In this document: piece by piece, positions 9,461 through 18,787 of the stretch
How positions within the stretch are numbered: the stretch's first letter is position 1
Layout: the number at the start of each line of letters is the position of its first letter
From: Bacillota bacterium
Lineage (GTDB): Bacteria; Bacillota; Clostridia; Acetivibrionales; DSM-1351
Direction: 5' to 3'
Length of the DNA: 64,000 bases
NCBI GenBank assembly: GCA_023409265.1
Contig: JAEYHZ010000014.1
Location: 558,001-622,000, forward strand
The notes under the pieces: model-generated
Seen by the model: only the letters and a program-made list of their open reading frames with translations
Database searches by the model: none
What the model was told of the DNA's origin: nothing
Position numbers and translations under genes: made by a program

Positions 9461-11086
9461 TTATTTCATGCTTGCGTTGTAAGCATCTGTCTGAGTTTTC
9501 ATTTCAGCCATCAGCTTGTCAATGTTTGCGGCTTTCAGCTTGTCATCAAGTGTCTTGAAGGCAGCATCCACATCTTTTACCATACCAAGGTTGATAGGAT
9601 TGAAATACTGGACTATAACCTGATTCAGGTTGGCAACTTCAGTCTTTACTTTATCCGTGTTCGGAGTAAATGCCGAGTATGCATATGGAGCAACCTGTTT
9701 CTTAGCCTCTTCTCTCAACTTGATATATTCATCACTCCATACAGCCTGCGGCTTAAGTAAGTCTTTGTTTGTAAACCAGAAGCCTGAAGCATCGGGCGGA
9801 TAAGTGTTTTTGTCTGCTGTCACTCCATCAGGAAGAGCAATCTTGCCGTCTTTTACAACATAGTTTACTCCTTCAACTCCGTAGTAGGCCAGTTGATCAT
9901 AATCAGGATCTTCCATAATTAAATCCATAGCCATAAGAACCCTTTCCGGATTCTTGGATTTTGCAGCTACTGCAAAACCGTTGTTGATGTAAGAGTCTGC
10001 AGGGTATGTGCCCTTGGTGCTGAGTCCTGCCATTACTTTGATTTCCCAGCCTGCAGCTTTTGCCTTGTCTATTGTTGACTGCATGTCAATTGTATTACCA
10101 AATGCTACTGCTGATTTACCCTGTTCAAAGGAATCCCTGCTTCTTACTTTGTTTGAGAATGCGTTTCTGTTGATATATCCTTTGTCATACCAGGATTTAA
10201 CTACCTTTGCAGTTGCCTTATAATCGTTAACTACAGGTTCCTCTGTCATCTTATACAGTGTACCGTTTGCGTCGTCAGTATCAGTAACAATACCTGATCC
10301 GCCACTTGTTGCAGCAAGTAAATCATAATAGCTCTTTGTTGTTGCTGCCAACTGATAGAAGAATGGTCTTCCTATGTCGATAGCGCTGTCAATATTAAGT
10401 GGAATCATACCCGGTTCGTTCTTCTTTATAGCTTCAAGATAAGGTTCAATGTCCAGCCAGCTCTTTACTTCAGGAACATTGTACTTCTTTCTCAAATCTT
10501 CTCTGATAGCAAATTCGTTAACCTTTTTATCAGGTGTTGAAGTTGGAACCATGTATATCTTTCCATTAATCAAAGCTTCTTTCCATGCTCTTTCATTTGT
10601 TGCTGCGAAGTGCTTGGGCATGTAAGTTTTGACCATGTCGGTATTCAGTTCGTAGAAGGCTCCCTTTGCAGCCTCCTGTCCATAATAAGCCCAGTTTGCC
10701 GTAAATATCCAGTCTACATTTTCACCTGAAGCCAATACAAGAGGATATTTGGATTGCAGGTCTCCCCAGCCTATGTAGTTTATTGTCATAGTTGCATTTA
10801 TATCTTTTTTAAGCTTCTCATTAAGCTTTTCCATAACAGCGTCCATTCCCTGAGGACGATCGCCAAGCAAATATCCTATCATTTCAACCTCTGTTGAAGT
10901 ATCAATTTTAGATGCTGCTGCATCTGTTGACTGAGCCGCTGATGATTCGCTCGCTACGGCTGTTGAAGCAGCTGAAGTCGAAGCTTCGCTTGATGAGCTG
11001 CCACCGCATCCGGTTAATCCGGTTGCAAGAGTGGTTACAAGCGCTAACGCCAAACAAAATGATTTAACCAATTTTTTTGCATGCAT
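9461..11086 (-). CDS. Sugar ABC transporter substrate-binding lipoprotein (YtcQ/LplA-like)
   Basis: 541 residues with a lipoprotein signal ending in a lipobox LTGC (Cys27), a Ser/Ala-rich spacer to ~60, then a large extracellular solute-binding domain. The family captures oligosaccharides for YteP/YtcP-type permeases. It is the third gene of an operon with two permeases (12071-13000 and 11144-12043), and the stem-loop at 9341-9376 ends the unit. TAGGAGG precedes the ATG. The galactan setting suggests galacto- or arabinogalacto-oligosaccharide as ligand. A near-copy, with long identical stretches such as YYGQEAAKGAF, is encoded at 13412-15028. No ATPase gene is present nearby, so a shared MsmX-like ATPase is likely. 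Confidence 0.9.
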   Translation of the reverse strand: MHAKKLVKSFCLALALVTTLATGLTGCGGSSSSEASTSAASTAVASESSAAQSTDAAASKIDTSTEVEMIGYLLGDRPQGMDAVMEKLNEKLKKDINATMTINYIGWGDLQSKYPLVLASGENVDWIFTANWAYYGQEAAKGAFYELNTDMVKTYMPKHFAATNERAWKEALINGKIYMVPTSTPDKKVNEFAIREDLRKKYNVPEVKSWLDIEPYLEAIKKNEPGMIPLNIDSAIDIGRPFFYQLAATTKSYYDLLAATSGGSGIVTDTDDANGTLYKMTEEPVVNDYKATAKVVKSWYDKGYINRNAFSNKVRSRDSFEQGKSAVAFGNTIDMQSTIDKAKAAGWEIKVMAGLSTKGTYPADSYINNGFAVAAKSKNPERVLMAMDLIMEDPDYDQLAYYGVEGVNYVVKDGKIALPDGVTADKNTYPPDASGFWFTNKDLLKPQAVWSDEYIKLREEAKKQVAPYAYSAFTPNTDKVKTEVANLNQVIVQYFNPINLGMVKDVDAAFKTLDDKLKAANIDKLMAEMKTQTDAYNASMK

Positions 11087-11143
11087 TTGAAAATTCCTCC
11101 TATTTATTTTCTGATTTTATCAATATCTGGGACTGCCCCAGTA

Positions 11144-12043
11144 TTAACCCTTTACAGCTCCTATGGTTACTCCCTTTACAAAATACTTCTGAACAAACGG
11201 ATAAAGGAAAACTATGGGTCCGGCCGATACAACCGTCATTGCAAGCTTCAATGTCTCCTTTGGCATGTCTAGTCTACTGACATAGCTGGATACTACAGAG
11301 GACATATTTGCACTCGACAATATTTGATATAACACATACTGAAGGGGGAAAAGCTTGTCATTCTGCATAAACATCATAGGAGTCCACCAGTCATTCCAAT
11401 AGCCCAGTGCCGTAAACAATCCGATGGAAGCCAGGGCTGCCTTGGAAAGCGGCAGTATCATCTGGATAAATATTCTGAAATCACCGGCTCCGTCAATCTT
11501 TGCAGATTCCACCAGCGAATCCGGAATTGACCCTTTTATGAAATTTCTCAGAATCAGTATGTTCATTGCACTGAACATTGGTACCAGCAACAGTACCAGT
11601 AAGTTATCCTGAAGATGCAGTGTATTTGAAACAATGATGTAATATGGAGCAAGTCCGCCGTTAAACAAGGTTGTAAAGAAAATAAAGAATGCAAGGGCAT
11701 TTCTGTATTTGATCTCTTTTCTAAACATTACATATGCCGCCATTGACGAGAGAAACAGTGAGATTACCGTTCCAACTGCAGTGATGAATATTGTAACTCC
11801 ATAAGCTCTGAGTATTCTTTCAGGATATATGAATATCATTGAATAGGCATCCAGTGATAGCTCCCTGGGTATGATTGAAAAACCGTAATTTAATATATAA
11901 TGCTCCGAGGTAAAGGAATTCACCACAAGTAAAATAAACGGAAATACCGTAAAGAGTGCAAAAAAGCCTACAACCACATATGAGATAATATTTAATGCTA
12001 TATAGTCTGCTGTCTTTTTCAAAGAAACCAACCCACTTTCCAA
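11144..12043 (-). CDS. Sugar ABC transporter permease (YtcP/LplC-like)
   Basis: About 299 residues with six predicted membrane helices and the inner-membrane permease loop near the C-terminus (ESAKIDGAGDFRIF...LPLSKAAL), which contacts the ATPase. It pairs with the permease encoded 28 bases upstream and the binding protein downstream to import oligosaccharides. The start is uncertain because no ATG fits. TTG at 12043 gives the longest product but has no ribosome binding site. TTG at 12022 (giving MKKTADYIALN) has a weak purine-rich stretch upstream and matches the usual length slightly better. Function as part of a carbohydrate importer is firm; the substrate is inferred from context. Confidence 0.9.
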   Translation of the reverse strand: MESGLVSLKKTADYIALNIISYVVVGFFALFTVFPFILLVVNSFTSEHYILNYGFSIIPRELSLDAYSMIFIYPERILRAYGVTIFITAVGTVISLFLSSMAAYVMFRKEIKYRNALAFFIFFTTLFNGGLAPYYIIVSNTLHLQDNLLVLLLVPMFSAMNILILRNFIKGSIPDSLVESAKIDGAGDFRIFIQMILPLSKAALASIGLFTALGYWNDWWTPMMFMQNDKLFPLQYVLYQILSSANMSSVVSSYVSRLDMPKETLKLAMTVVSAGPIVFLYPFVQKYFVKGVTIGAVKG

Positions 12044-12070
12044 TTGAATTTAAAAGATTTGTATGACGAA

Positions 12071-13000
12071 TTAGAACAGTGCATTTTCGTTATCAATTTT
12101 TCTTACAACACCGTTAACTATCAATATAATTACGAAGCAAAGAACTGATTGATAGAAGCCTGCTGCTGATGCCATGCCAAAGTCCTGTGTACCCATCAGA
12201 GATCTGAATACCAGAGTGTCAATGATGTCCGTTGCATCCATTAAGATTCCGTTGTTTCCGATAATGTTGTAGAACATATCGAATTCCCCTCTTAATATTT
12301 TTCCGACACCCATCAGAACAAGTACTATAATGGTTGGTCTTAATAAAGGCAGCGTTATCTTTCTTATTTTTTGGAACATACTTGCACCATCAATTGTTGC
12401 TGCCTCATAGCATTCCTGGTCTATACCCATTATGGCGGCAAGATACAATACACTTCCAAAGCCCACCCATTTCCACACATAGAGTACAGGAAGCAATAAC
12501 AGCCAATTACCCGGATTTGCGTATATGTCTATGGGTTGTCCTCCAAAGCTTTTAATTATTGTGTTAACCAGACCGTAATCGTAGTTGAAGAGATTGTAAA
12601 TGAAGGCTGCCACTACAACCCATGAAATAAAATACGGGAGAAACATAAAAGACTGTGCGACTTTCTTGAACCACTTGCTGGTTATCTCCGAAATCATAAT
12701 TGCAGTTGTAATGGAGAAAATCGTATAACAAACCAGGAATATTACATTGTAGCAAATTGTATTTTTAGTTACCTGCAAGGCTTTACCCGATGCAAAGAAG
12801 AACTTGAAGTTTTCTATCCCGTTCCAGGGACTGAAAAATATTCCATCCCTGATGTTAAATTCTTTGAAGGCAAGTACTATACCACCCATTGGAAGATATG
12901 CAAATATAATAAAATATAGTGCTACTGGTAAAAACATGAGGTAAAGAACTTTGTTTTTATATATTTCATGGAAGAAACCTCTGTTTTTTCTTAGATCCAT
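12071..13000 (-). CDS. Sugar ABC transporter permease (YteP/LplB-like)
   Basis: 309 residues and six predicted helices, with a permease loop at ~ YEAATIDGASMFQKIRKI. It is the first gene of the transporter operon. The ATG at 13000 is preferred because AAGGAGTGG sits just upstream of it; an in-frame ATG at 13021 lies before that site and would put the Shine-Dalgarno inside the gene. It forms a heterodimeric membrane channel with the YtcP-like partner. Upstream, 13182-13311 holds a pair of long direct repeats that may bind a regulator. Confidence 0.9.
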   Translation of the reverse strand: MDLRKNRGFFHEIYKNKVLYLMFLPVALYFIIFAYLPMGGIVLAFKEFNIRDGIFFSPWNGIENFKFFFASGKALQVTKNTICYNVIFLVCYTIFSITTAIMISEITSKWFKKVAQSFMFLPYFISWVVVAAFIYNLFNYDYGLVNTIIKSFGGQPIDIYANPGNWLLLLPVLYVWKWVGFGSVLYLAAIMGIDQECYEAATIDGASMFQKIRKITLPLLRPTIIVLVLMGVGKILRGEFDMFYNIIGNNGILMDATDIIDTLVFRSLMGTQDFGMASAAGFYQSVLCFVIILIVNGVVRKIDNENALF

Positions 13001-13181
13001 CTGTTGACCACTCCTTATCATGTCACGTATGAGGTACAGTTAATAATTAACTCCCTCCAAAATTTTCCCACTGCAAATGGGGGGTTAATTGTCTGCCTGT
13101 ACCATGATTTCAGCATTGAAGAATTGAACGAATAGTTTATTTAAAGTTTCTTTACAGCTTTAATTTTAGTATCAGAGTGGT

Positions 13182-13311
13182 TTTATTTAAACGCCATAGA
13201 ATTACTATTATCTTTGAAATCTTATGATGTTTTGGAAAGTTAGCATAAAAATGTTCCTGAATATTTTATTGAACTGAATATATAATTTATTTGGACAGCA
13301 TGGAATTACTA
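13182..13311 (-). promoter_or_regulatory. Pair of 26-bp direct repeats, candidate activator sites
   Basis: 13182-13207 and 13286-13311 match at 21 of 26 positions. Both begin TTTATTT and end GAATTACTA on the plus strand. Start-to-start distance is 104 bp, close to ten helical turns. They lie upstream of the importer operon, so they are candidates for binding the YesN-type AraC regulator encoded at 15352-16944, but nothing in the sequence proves the link. Confidence 0.45.
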
Positions 13312-13328
13312 TAGATTTGTTTTAACAA

Positions 13329-13376
13329 AAAAATCCGGTTCAGCTGTCCCCTGGACAACAGCTGAACCGGATTTTT
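13329..13376 (-). terminator. Strong terminator after the orphan binding-protein gene
   Basis: A perfect 19-bp stem (13329-13347 with 13358-13376) with a 10-base loop. The A-rich left end gives a U-tract on the minus-strand transcript. It lies 35 bases past the stop codon of the 13412-15028 gene. Confidence 0.88.
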
Positions 13377-13411
13377 GGTGTTTATAAGATATTGGTTAAA
13401 CTTTTTCTGTA

Positions 13412-15028
13412 TTAATTATTTCTCTGTTTCTTATATTCATTTGTCTGACGCTTCATTTCCTCCATTACTCTGTCAAACCCTGCAGCTGTGAGCTTTTCAT
13501 CAAAAATCCCGAAAGCGTAATCCACGTCCTTTATCATTCCGAGGTTAATGGGATTAAAGTATTGTACAACTACCTGATTAAGATTCGCCACTTCTGTTTT
13601 TATCATTGATACATCCGGAACAAAAGCCGAATAAACATATGGGGCAACCTGTTTTTTAGCAGCTTCTCTGATTTTGATATAATCCTCGCTCCAGTTCTCA
13701 GGATACTTCAGCTGGTTTTTATTTGTAAACCAAAAGCCTGACAAATCAGGAGGGTATGTATTTGTCTCGGAGGTAACTCCGTATGGTAGGGCAATTTTAT
13801 CATTTTTAAACACATAGTTTTTTCCCTCAATCCCGTAGTAAACCAACTGGTTGTACTCCGGATCCTGCATAATCAAGTCCATGGCCATCAGGGTTCTTTC
13901 AGGATTCTTTGATTTTGATACTATTGCAAAACCGTTATTAATATGTGAGTCCTGAGGATAGGTTCCCTTTTTGCTCAACCCCGGGATTACCTTTACTTTC
14001 CAGCCCTGCTCCCTGACTTTATTGAAAATATTCTGCATATCTATTGTATTTCCATATGCTATGGAGGATTTCCCCTCTAAAAATAAATCCATGCTCCGCA
14101 CTTTGTTAGAGAAGGCATTTTTGTTCAGGTAGCCTTTATCGTACCACTCTTTTATAGTAACTGCTGCCTTTTTATAATCCTTTATAATAGCCGGATCAGT
14201 AATTTTGAACAACCTTCCATCCGGATCATCAGTATCCGAAACTATACCGCTTCCGCCGCTTGTTGCGAAAAACAGGTCAAAATAACTTTTTGACGTTGCT
14301 GCCAGTTGATAGAAGAAGGGTCTGGTAATATCTATGGCATTATCAACGTTTATTGGTATCATGTTGGGCTCGTTTTTCCTTATGGCAGCAAAATATGGTT
14401 CAATATCCAGCCAGTGGTTAACTTCCGGGACATTGTACTTTTCCCTTAAATCCTCTCTGATGGCAACCTCATTAACCTTGACGTCAGGCGTTGAGGTAGG
14501 AACCATAAACAACTTGCCGCCTATCAGTCCTTCCTTCCAAGCTAAAGGGTCTGTAGCGGCATAATGTCTGGGCATATATTTAACAACCATATCCTGGGTT
14601 ATTTCCAGGAAAGCTCCTTTTGCCGCCTCCTGCCCATAATACGCCCAGTTCCCAGTGAAAATCCAGTCCAGATCCTCTCCGGAGGCCAGGACAAGAGCAT
14701 ACTTTGATTGCAGGTCTCCCCAACGGATATAATTTATTTTCATTGTTGCATTAATATCTTTTAGAAGTTTTTGATTCAATTCATGCAGAACGTCGTTCAT
14801 CCCTGCCGGTCTTTCTCCAATGAGATATCCTATCAACTCCACCTTTTCAGAAGTATCAATAGTTTTATGGTTATTTGATCCAATTGCAGCAGTTGTGTCG
14901 GAGTCCTTGTAAAAAGCTTCAATATCAGTAGTTGATTCCTTTTTTGAACAGCCAGTTAAAGTCAAAAGGGAAAAGCAGATAAACCATGGGATTACATGAG
15001 AACATAGATTTTTTGAAAGCTTTTTCAT
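13412..15028 (-). CDS. Orphan sugar-binding lipoprotein, paralogue of the transporter's binding protein
   Basis: 538 residues with a lipobox LTGC (Cys27). It aligns end to end with the 9461-11086 product, sharing DINATM, WGDLQSKY, GQEAAKGAF, MVPTSTPD and NLNQV.VQYFNPINLGM. The ATG at 15028 follows AGGAGG; the upstream in-frame extension to 15094 lacks a lipoprotein signal and is not used. It is monocistronic, with its own terminator. It lies next to the divergent YesN/YesM system and upstream of the importer. It may feed the same permeases with a different ligand or present ligand to the sensor kinase; both are inference. Confidence 0.88.
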   Translation of the reverse strand: MKKLSKNLCSHVIPWFICFSLLTLTGCSKKESTTDIEAFYKDSDTTAAIGSNNHKTIDTSEKVELIGYLIGERPAGMNDVLHELNQKLLKDINATMKINYIRWGDLQSKYALVLASGEDLDWIFTGNWAYYGQEAAKGAFLEITQDMVVKYMPRHYAATDPLAWKEGLIGGKLFMVPTSTPDVKVNEVAIREDLREKYNVPEVNHWLDIEPYFAAIRKNEPNMIPINVDNAIDITRPFFYQLAATSKSYFDLFFATSGGSGIVSDTDDPDGRLFKITDPAIIKDYKKAAVTIKEWYDKGYLNKNAFSNKVRSMDLFLEGKSSIAYGNTIDMQNIFNKVREQGWKVKVIPGLSKKGTYPQDSHINNGFAIVSKSKNPERTLMAMDLIMQDPEYNQLVYYGIEGKNYVFKNDKIALPYGVTSETNTYPPDLSGFWFTNKNQLKYPENWSEDYIKIREAAKKQVAPYVYSAFVPDVSMIKTEVANLNQVVVQYFNPINLGMIKDVDYAFGIFDEKLTAAGFDRVMEEMKRQTNEYKKQRNN

Positions 15029-15080
15029 ATATTTCCTCCTGATACCGGATCCATATAAAATCAGAAACGTTCCGATGTTA

Positions 15081-15145
15081 AGAACCTGTAGCATGGCGCA
15101 AAATACGCCAAAATGACGAGTGCAATGGGATACTAAACAGGTTCT
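15081..15145. repeat. 65-bp intergenic element with 9-bp inverted ends
   Basis: AGAACCTGT at 15081-15089 is the exact inverse of ACAGGTTCT at 15137-15145. The core (15091-15131) recurs at 15276-15315 with about 80% identity but without the inverted ends. This looks like a dispersed palindromic (REP/MITE-like) repeat. Confidence 0.5.
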
Positions 15146-15227
15146 AAATAAATTATAGCACGTAAAAACAAAAATTCATCTGAAAAATACAGTAAAATAT
15201 AGCATAACTGACACCATCTTTAGTCTG

Positions 15228-15257
15228 TTTACTTATCGGCCTTTGATATGATACTAT
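15228..15257 (+). promoter_or_regulatory. Candidate promoter of the two-component operon
   Basis: TTTACT (15228-15233) and TACTAT (15252-15257) are separated by 18 bp. They lie about 95 bases before the yesN-type start. The match to sigma-A consensus is moderate, and the second copy of the repeat lies between the promoter and the gene. Confidence 0.4.
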
Positions 15258-15351
15258 ATAGGCATGATTAACGCAGCATGGGTAAAATCCGCCAAAACGG
15301 CAAGTGCAATGAGATATATGACAGATTCTTATACTTAGGAGCGATGTTTTG

Positions 15352-16944
15352 ATGCTGAATCTTATTATTGTTGATGATGAAAAAACAACAAGAGATAGTC
15401 TTGAAGCGTACATCCCATGGAAAGAGCTTGGTATAGACAGTGTCACTACTGCAAAAAACGGGGTAGTGGCTCTTGAACTGGCTGAAAAAAGTCCTCCGGA
15501 TATAATACTTTCTGATGTCAGAATGCCTAAAATGGATGGCATTGAGTTGGCTATAAACATACGATCCCGTTATCCCCAGTGCAAGATTATCTTTCTGAGC
15601 GGATACTCAGATAAGGAATACTTAAAATCTGCCATCAATCTAAAAGCAGTCAGTTACATAGAAAAACCTATTCAGATAGAAGAAATAAAAACCGTTATTA
15701 GTGAAACCGTTGCACTTTGTTTGGAAGAGGAGCAGCAAAGACTACAAACACATAAACTCAATAACATTATAAATGAAAACGTTCCTTTGATCAGGCAGGA
15801 AATAGCTCTGGAGCTTATTAAGGACAGCCCTGATTTAACGCATTTATCCCTGAAATATGAGGATGTGTTTAATGAACTGTCCCAGGCTCAAAGCTTTACG
15901 GTTTTTGCTATCGATATTAACTGGTCACAGGCAGCAGACAATGATAAAAAGCTGGATTGTAAAAGACAGCTTCTAAAGACCTTATGCAACAATAATGAAT
16001 TATCCTTGAGTATTCTGTCAGGGTTTACAGAAGACAACTTTATGGTTGCCATAACTTCAAAAGAAAAAGAGACCAGTACGACAAACATAGAAATAGCCCA
16101 TATACTTCAAAATATATTGAACAATACAGGCGCCGATATATTTTCCCACACAATTGGAGTAGGAACAAGTGTATCTACCCTGCCTTTAATTCAGGATTCC
16201 TACTATTCGGCATGTTCGGCAGTACAAAACCAATTTTATCACGATTCAAAAAGCATATTTGAATACAGTGAATGGTCAGGTTCCTACTTTGAGGTGGATA
16301 AAAATATTTATTCGGACTTTAAGAGCTGCCTGAAAAAGCAGGAGCTTACCGAAGCAGTCAATCTTATTACCCTTTTGGCTGAAACAGCTTCAAGCAAAAA
16401 GGATAATGACATTAACAGCGTTAAGAACGTATTCTTTAACCTTTTGCTTATTATTTTTGAAGTAGCAAGAGAAAATCATTACATAACCAAAACCCATGAT
16501 AGTGAAAAAAAGTACATATGGCAGGAAATTGACGCCACCAGAACCTTATCAGCATTATCAAAATATGTTATATCTCACATAGAAACAGTATTGGTTCAGG
16601 CCAATGACAATGATTCAATAAACCGAAAGCTTCATGGGATTATGAAATATGTCCATGAGCACTATGCCGAAAACAGCCTTACAATCCAGGGCATAGCCCA
16701 AAATGTTTTTTTGAGCCAGACTTATTTATGTGCCTTTTTCAAGAAATCAACAGGGAAAACCTTAAATGAATTTATCACGGAGGTCCGTATTGAGAAATCC
16801 AAGGAACTTCTCAAGGACAGCGGTATAAAGCTTTACGAGGTTGCAACAAGTATAGGCTTTACAGATGCAAATTATTTCTCCACGCTATTTAAAAAATATA
16901 CCGGCTGTACTCCCTCTGAGTTTAGAGAAAGGGTTTATCCATGA
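15352..16944 (+). CDS. YesN-family response regulator (REC + AraC HTH)
   Basis: 530 residues. The N-terminal receiver domain (~1-120) has the acidic pair DDE at 8-10, phosphoacceptor D55 in IILSDVRMPKMDG and K in YIEKPI. A long linker follows to ~425, then a C-terminal AraC-type double helix-turn-helix (IQGIAQNVFLSQTYLCAFFK, and IGFTDANYFSTLFKKYTG). AGGAG at 15337-15341 favours the ATG at 15352 over a TTG one codon earlier. It overlaps the kinase gene by 4 bases (ATGA). The family activates neighbouring sugar-uptake and polysaccharide genes, so the galactan locus on both sides is its likely target. Confidence 0.92.
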   Translation: MLNLIIVDDEKTTRDSLEAYIPWKELGIDSVTTAKNGVVALELAEKSPPDIILSDVRMPKMDGIELAINIRSRYPQCKIIFLSGYSDKEYLKSAINLKAVSYIEKPIQIEEIKTVISETVALCLEEEQQRLQTHKLNNIINENVPLIRQEIALELIKDSPDLTHLSLKYEDVFNELSQAQSFTVFAIDINWSQAADNDKKLDCKRQLLKTLCNNNELSLSILSGFTEDNFMVAITSKEKETSTTNIEIAHILQNILNNTGADIFSHTIGVGTSVSTLPLIQDSYYSACSAVQNQFYHDSKSIFEYSEWSGSYFEVDKNIYSDFKSCLKKQELTEAVNLITLLAETASSKKDNDINSVKNVFFNLLLIIFEVARENHYITKTHDSEKKYIWQEIDATRTLSALSKYVISHIETVLVQANDNDSINRKLHGIMKYVHEHYAENSLTIQGIAQNVFLSQTYLCAFFKKSTGKTLNEFITEVRIEKSKELLKDSGIKLYEVATSIGFTDANYFSTLFKKYTGCTPSEFRERVYP

Positions 16945-18740
16945 TTAAGAAGCTGATAAATTTGGTTAACGATCTTGGTATCAGAGTTAAGCTTTTCATC
17001 TGCCTGTTTCTCATGATATCAATTCCTTTTTGCATATTTATTGGAGTCAACTCCTACGTTTCTTCAAAGGACAGTGCCAGGCAGGCCTTGGACTCTTCGC
17101 GAAAAATGCTGCTTCAGGCCAAATCTTCTCTGGAGTACAAAGCCATTTATATCAAAAATGCCATGGACATGCTGGCTCTCAACGATACTATTCAAGAACT
17201 TGTTTTTACCAGCTCTGCCATCTATGATAATGATATAGGCAGCTGGATGAAAGACCGTGAAAGATTTGCCAAGCTGCTTTACAGCCTTCAAAGTAATCCC
17301 GACCTTTCATCAGGTCAGCTTCAGCTTTATATGAGTGACGGTCTGGCAAATGTGTCCGAAACCGAAGAATTTTTAAGGATGGAAAAGGCTGTTGACTCCA
17401 AATGGTTCAAGGAAATGAAAGCAACAGGTGAGGTTTACAGGTGCTTTCCCTCTGAATATTTTCCAAACTCCAGCAAGGAAAAGTACATATCCTTTCTGAG
17501 AATTATTCCGCGGCCTCTGGACGTTAACAATGCTGCAGGAATTATAAAAGCTGACGTTCCTGAAAAAAACATCAAGGACGTATTAAATCAGGCCTTATTC
17601 ACAGAAAACACCGAAGTTGTGCTAATAAATCGCAATAATGAAACCATAAGCTCAGCCGGTAATTCTCCTGCACCCAATTCATCCAAATATTCAGCCGCCC
17701 TTGCCAATATCGATTACAACAAGCTTCATAACAGTTTCTGGAAGACAGTGAGCCTGGATAATGAAAAAATTCTGCTCGGTGTGGAATCCATAGAGAAAAC
17801 AGACTGGAAGCTTGTTCTTATGGTACCTTACAAGGATATTCTCGAGTTGAATACAAAATCAAGAAATCAAATGATATTGATACTGATAATTATTCTGCCC
17901 CTGACATTACCTCTGTCCTTTTGGGTCGCAGCCTCCAGCACAAAGCGTATCCGTGACCTTATCTCCCACATGAGAATGGTTGTTCATGGAAATTTCAACG
18001 TCAGCATTCTGCCCAGCAACAATGATGAAATTGGAGAGCTGACTCATAACTTCAACTACATGCTTACACGAATAGCCATTCTGGTGGAGCAGCAGTATAA
18101 GCTGGGTCAGGAGGTTAAAAATATGGAATTGAAGGCTCTCCAGGCTCAGATAAATCCCCACTTTCTGTATAACACACTGGATTTGATAAACTGGATGTCA
18201 ATGAAATATAACGCTCCCAAAATTGGAGAAGTTATAACTTCATTATCTAAATTCTACAGATTAAGCTTAAGTAAAGGTGAAGATCTTGTTCCTGTTAAAA
18301 ATGAACTTGATCAGGTCAATGCATATGTACAGATACAAAATATGCGGTTTGATAATGAAATAAGCTTTATAATTGATATTCCTGAAGAACTTTATGAATA
18401 TAAAATATTAAAAATAACTCTGCAGCCTCTCATAGAGAACTCCATATTGCATGGTATTTTTGAAAAAGAGAGTGAATCAGGTACCATAAAAATCAGTGGT
18501 GCACTTAAAGACAACAAGATATCTATTTTTGTTGAAGATGATGGAGTAGGCATACCGGAGGAAAAGCTTGAAAATCTGCTGAAAAATGTTGACACAAAAG
18601 ACATTCATGGTTATGGAGTAAGAAATATACACGAACGTCTTCAGTTAAAATACGGAAGCGAATACGGCTTGTTTTATACCAGTACTGTGGGTGCTGGAAC
18701 TGTTGCTGAAGTCAGAATACCAGCCGAAAAACATTCCTGA
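16941..18740 (+). CDS. YesM-family sensor histidine kinase
   Basis: 599 residues. A membrane helix at ~17-38, an extracellular sensing region ~40-308, a second helix ~311-331 and a HAMP segment to ~385 are followed by the His_kinase domain with H407 in QAQINPHFLYNTLDL. The ATPase domain (~500-595) has LIENSILHGIF and DDGVGIPEE. The two-helix plan with a large outside domain fits detection of an extracellular sugar or of a loaded binding protein. It phosphorylates the regulator encoded immediately upstream (4-base overlap). A bidirectional terminator follows 4 bases after the stop. Confidence 0.93.
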   Translation: MIKKLINLVNDLGIRVKLFICLFLMISIPFCIFIGVNSYVSSKDSARQALDSSRKMLLQAKSSLEYKAIYIKNAMDMLALNDTIQELVFTSSAIYDNDIGSWMKDRERFAKLLYSLQSNPDLSSGQLQLYMSDGLANVSETEEFLRMEKAVDSKWFKEMKATGEVYRCFPSEYFPNSSKEKYISFLRIIPRPLDVNNAAGIIKADVPEKNIKDVLNQALFTENTEVVLINRNNETISSAGNSPAPNSSKYSAALANIDYNKLHNSFWKTVSLDNEKILLGVESIEKTDWKLVLMVPYKDILELNTKSRNQMILILIIILPLTLPLSFWVAASSTKRIRDLISHMRMVVHGNFNVSILPSNNDEIGELTHNFNYMLTRIAILVEQQYKLGQEVKNMELKALQAQINPHFLYNTLDLINWMSMKYNAPKIGEVITSLSKFYRLSLSKGEDLVPVKNELDQVNAYVQIQNMRFDNEISFIIDIPEELYEYKILKITLQPLIENSILHGIFEKESESGTIKISGALKDNKISIFVEDDGVGIPEEKLENLLKNVDTKDIHGYGVRNIHERLQLKYGSEYGLFYTSTVGAGTVAEVRIPAEKHS

Positions 18741-18743
18741 ATC

Positions 18744-18786
18744 AAATAAAAGATGCTGCCTCTTGTAGAAGCAGCATCTTTTATTT
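18744..18786. terminator. Bidirectional terminator between convergent genes
   Basis: A perfect 16-bp inverted repeat (18744-18759 with 18771-18786) around an 11-base loop has A/T-rich outer ends on both sides. It serves the kinase gene (plus) and the second GH35 gene (minus), whose stop codon is at 18788. Confidence 0.88.
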
Positions 18787-18787
18787 G

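Larger units (their letters stand above)
13001..13411. other. Intergenic region: transporter promoter region, direct repeats, terminator
   Basis: 411 bases without a gene. The region holds the terminator of the orphan binding-protein gene (13329-13376), two direct repeats at 13182-13207 and 13286-13311, and a purine-rich patch near 13070. No unambiguous sigma-A promoter was found, as might be expected for an activator-dependent unit. Confidence 0.5.
15029..15351. other. Divergent intergenic region between orphan binding protein and yesN-type gene
   Basis: 323 bases without a gene. They contain two copies of a ~40-bp repeat (15091-15131 and 15276-15315), a 65-bp element bounded by 9-bp inverted repeats, and a candidate promoter for the two-component system. 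Confidence 0.5.

Noticed and set aside
9461..15028. A transporter ATPase gene for the sugar importer
   Set aside because: Searched by Walker motifs among the frames of this region; none present. A shared ATPase elsewhere is assumed.
15153..15560. 135-codon minus-strand frame between the orphan binding protein and the response regulator
   Set aside because: Overlaps the receiver domain of the real regulator and a repeat, and has no ribosome binding site.
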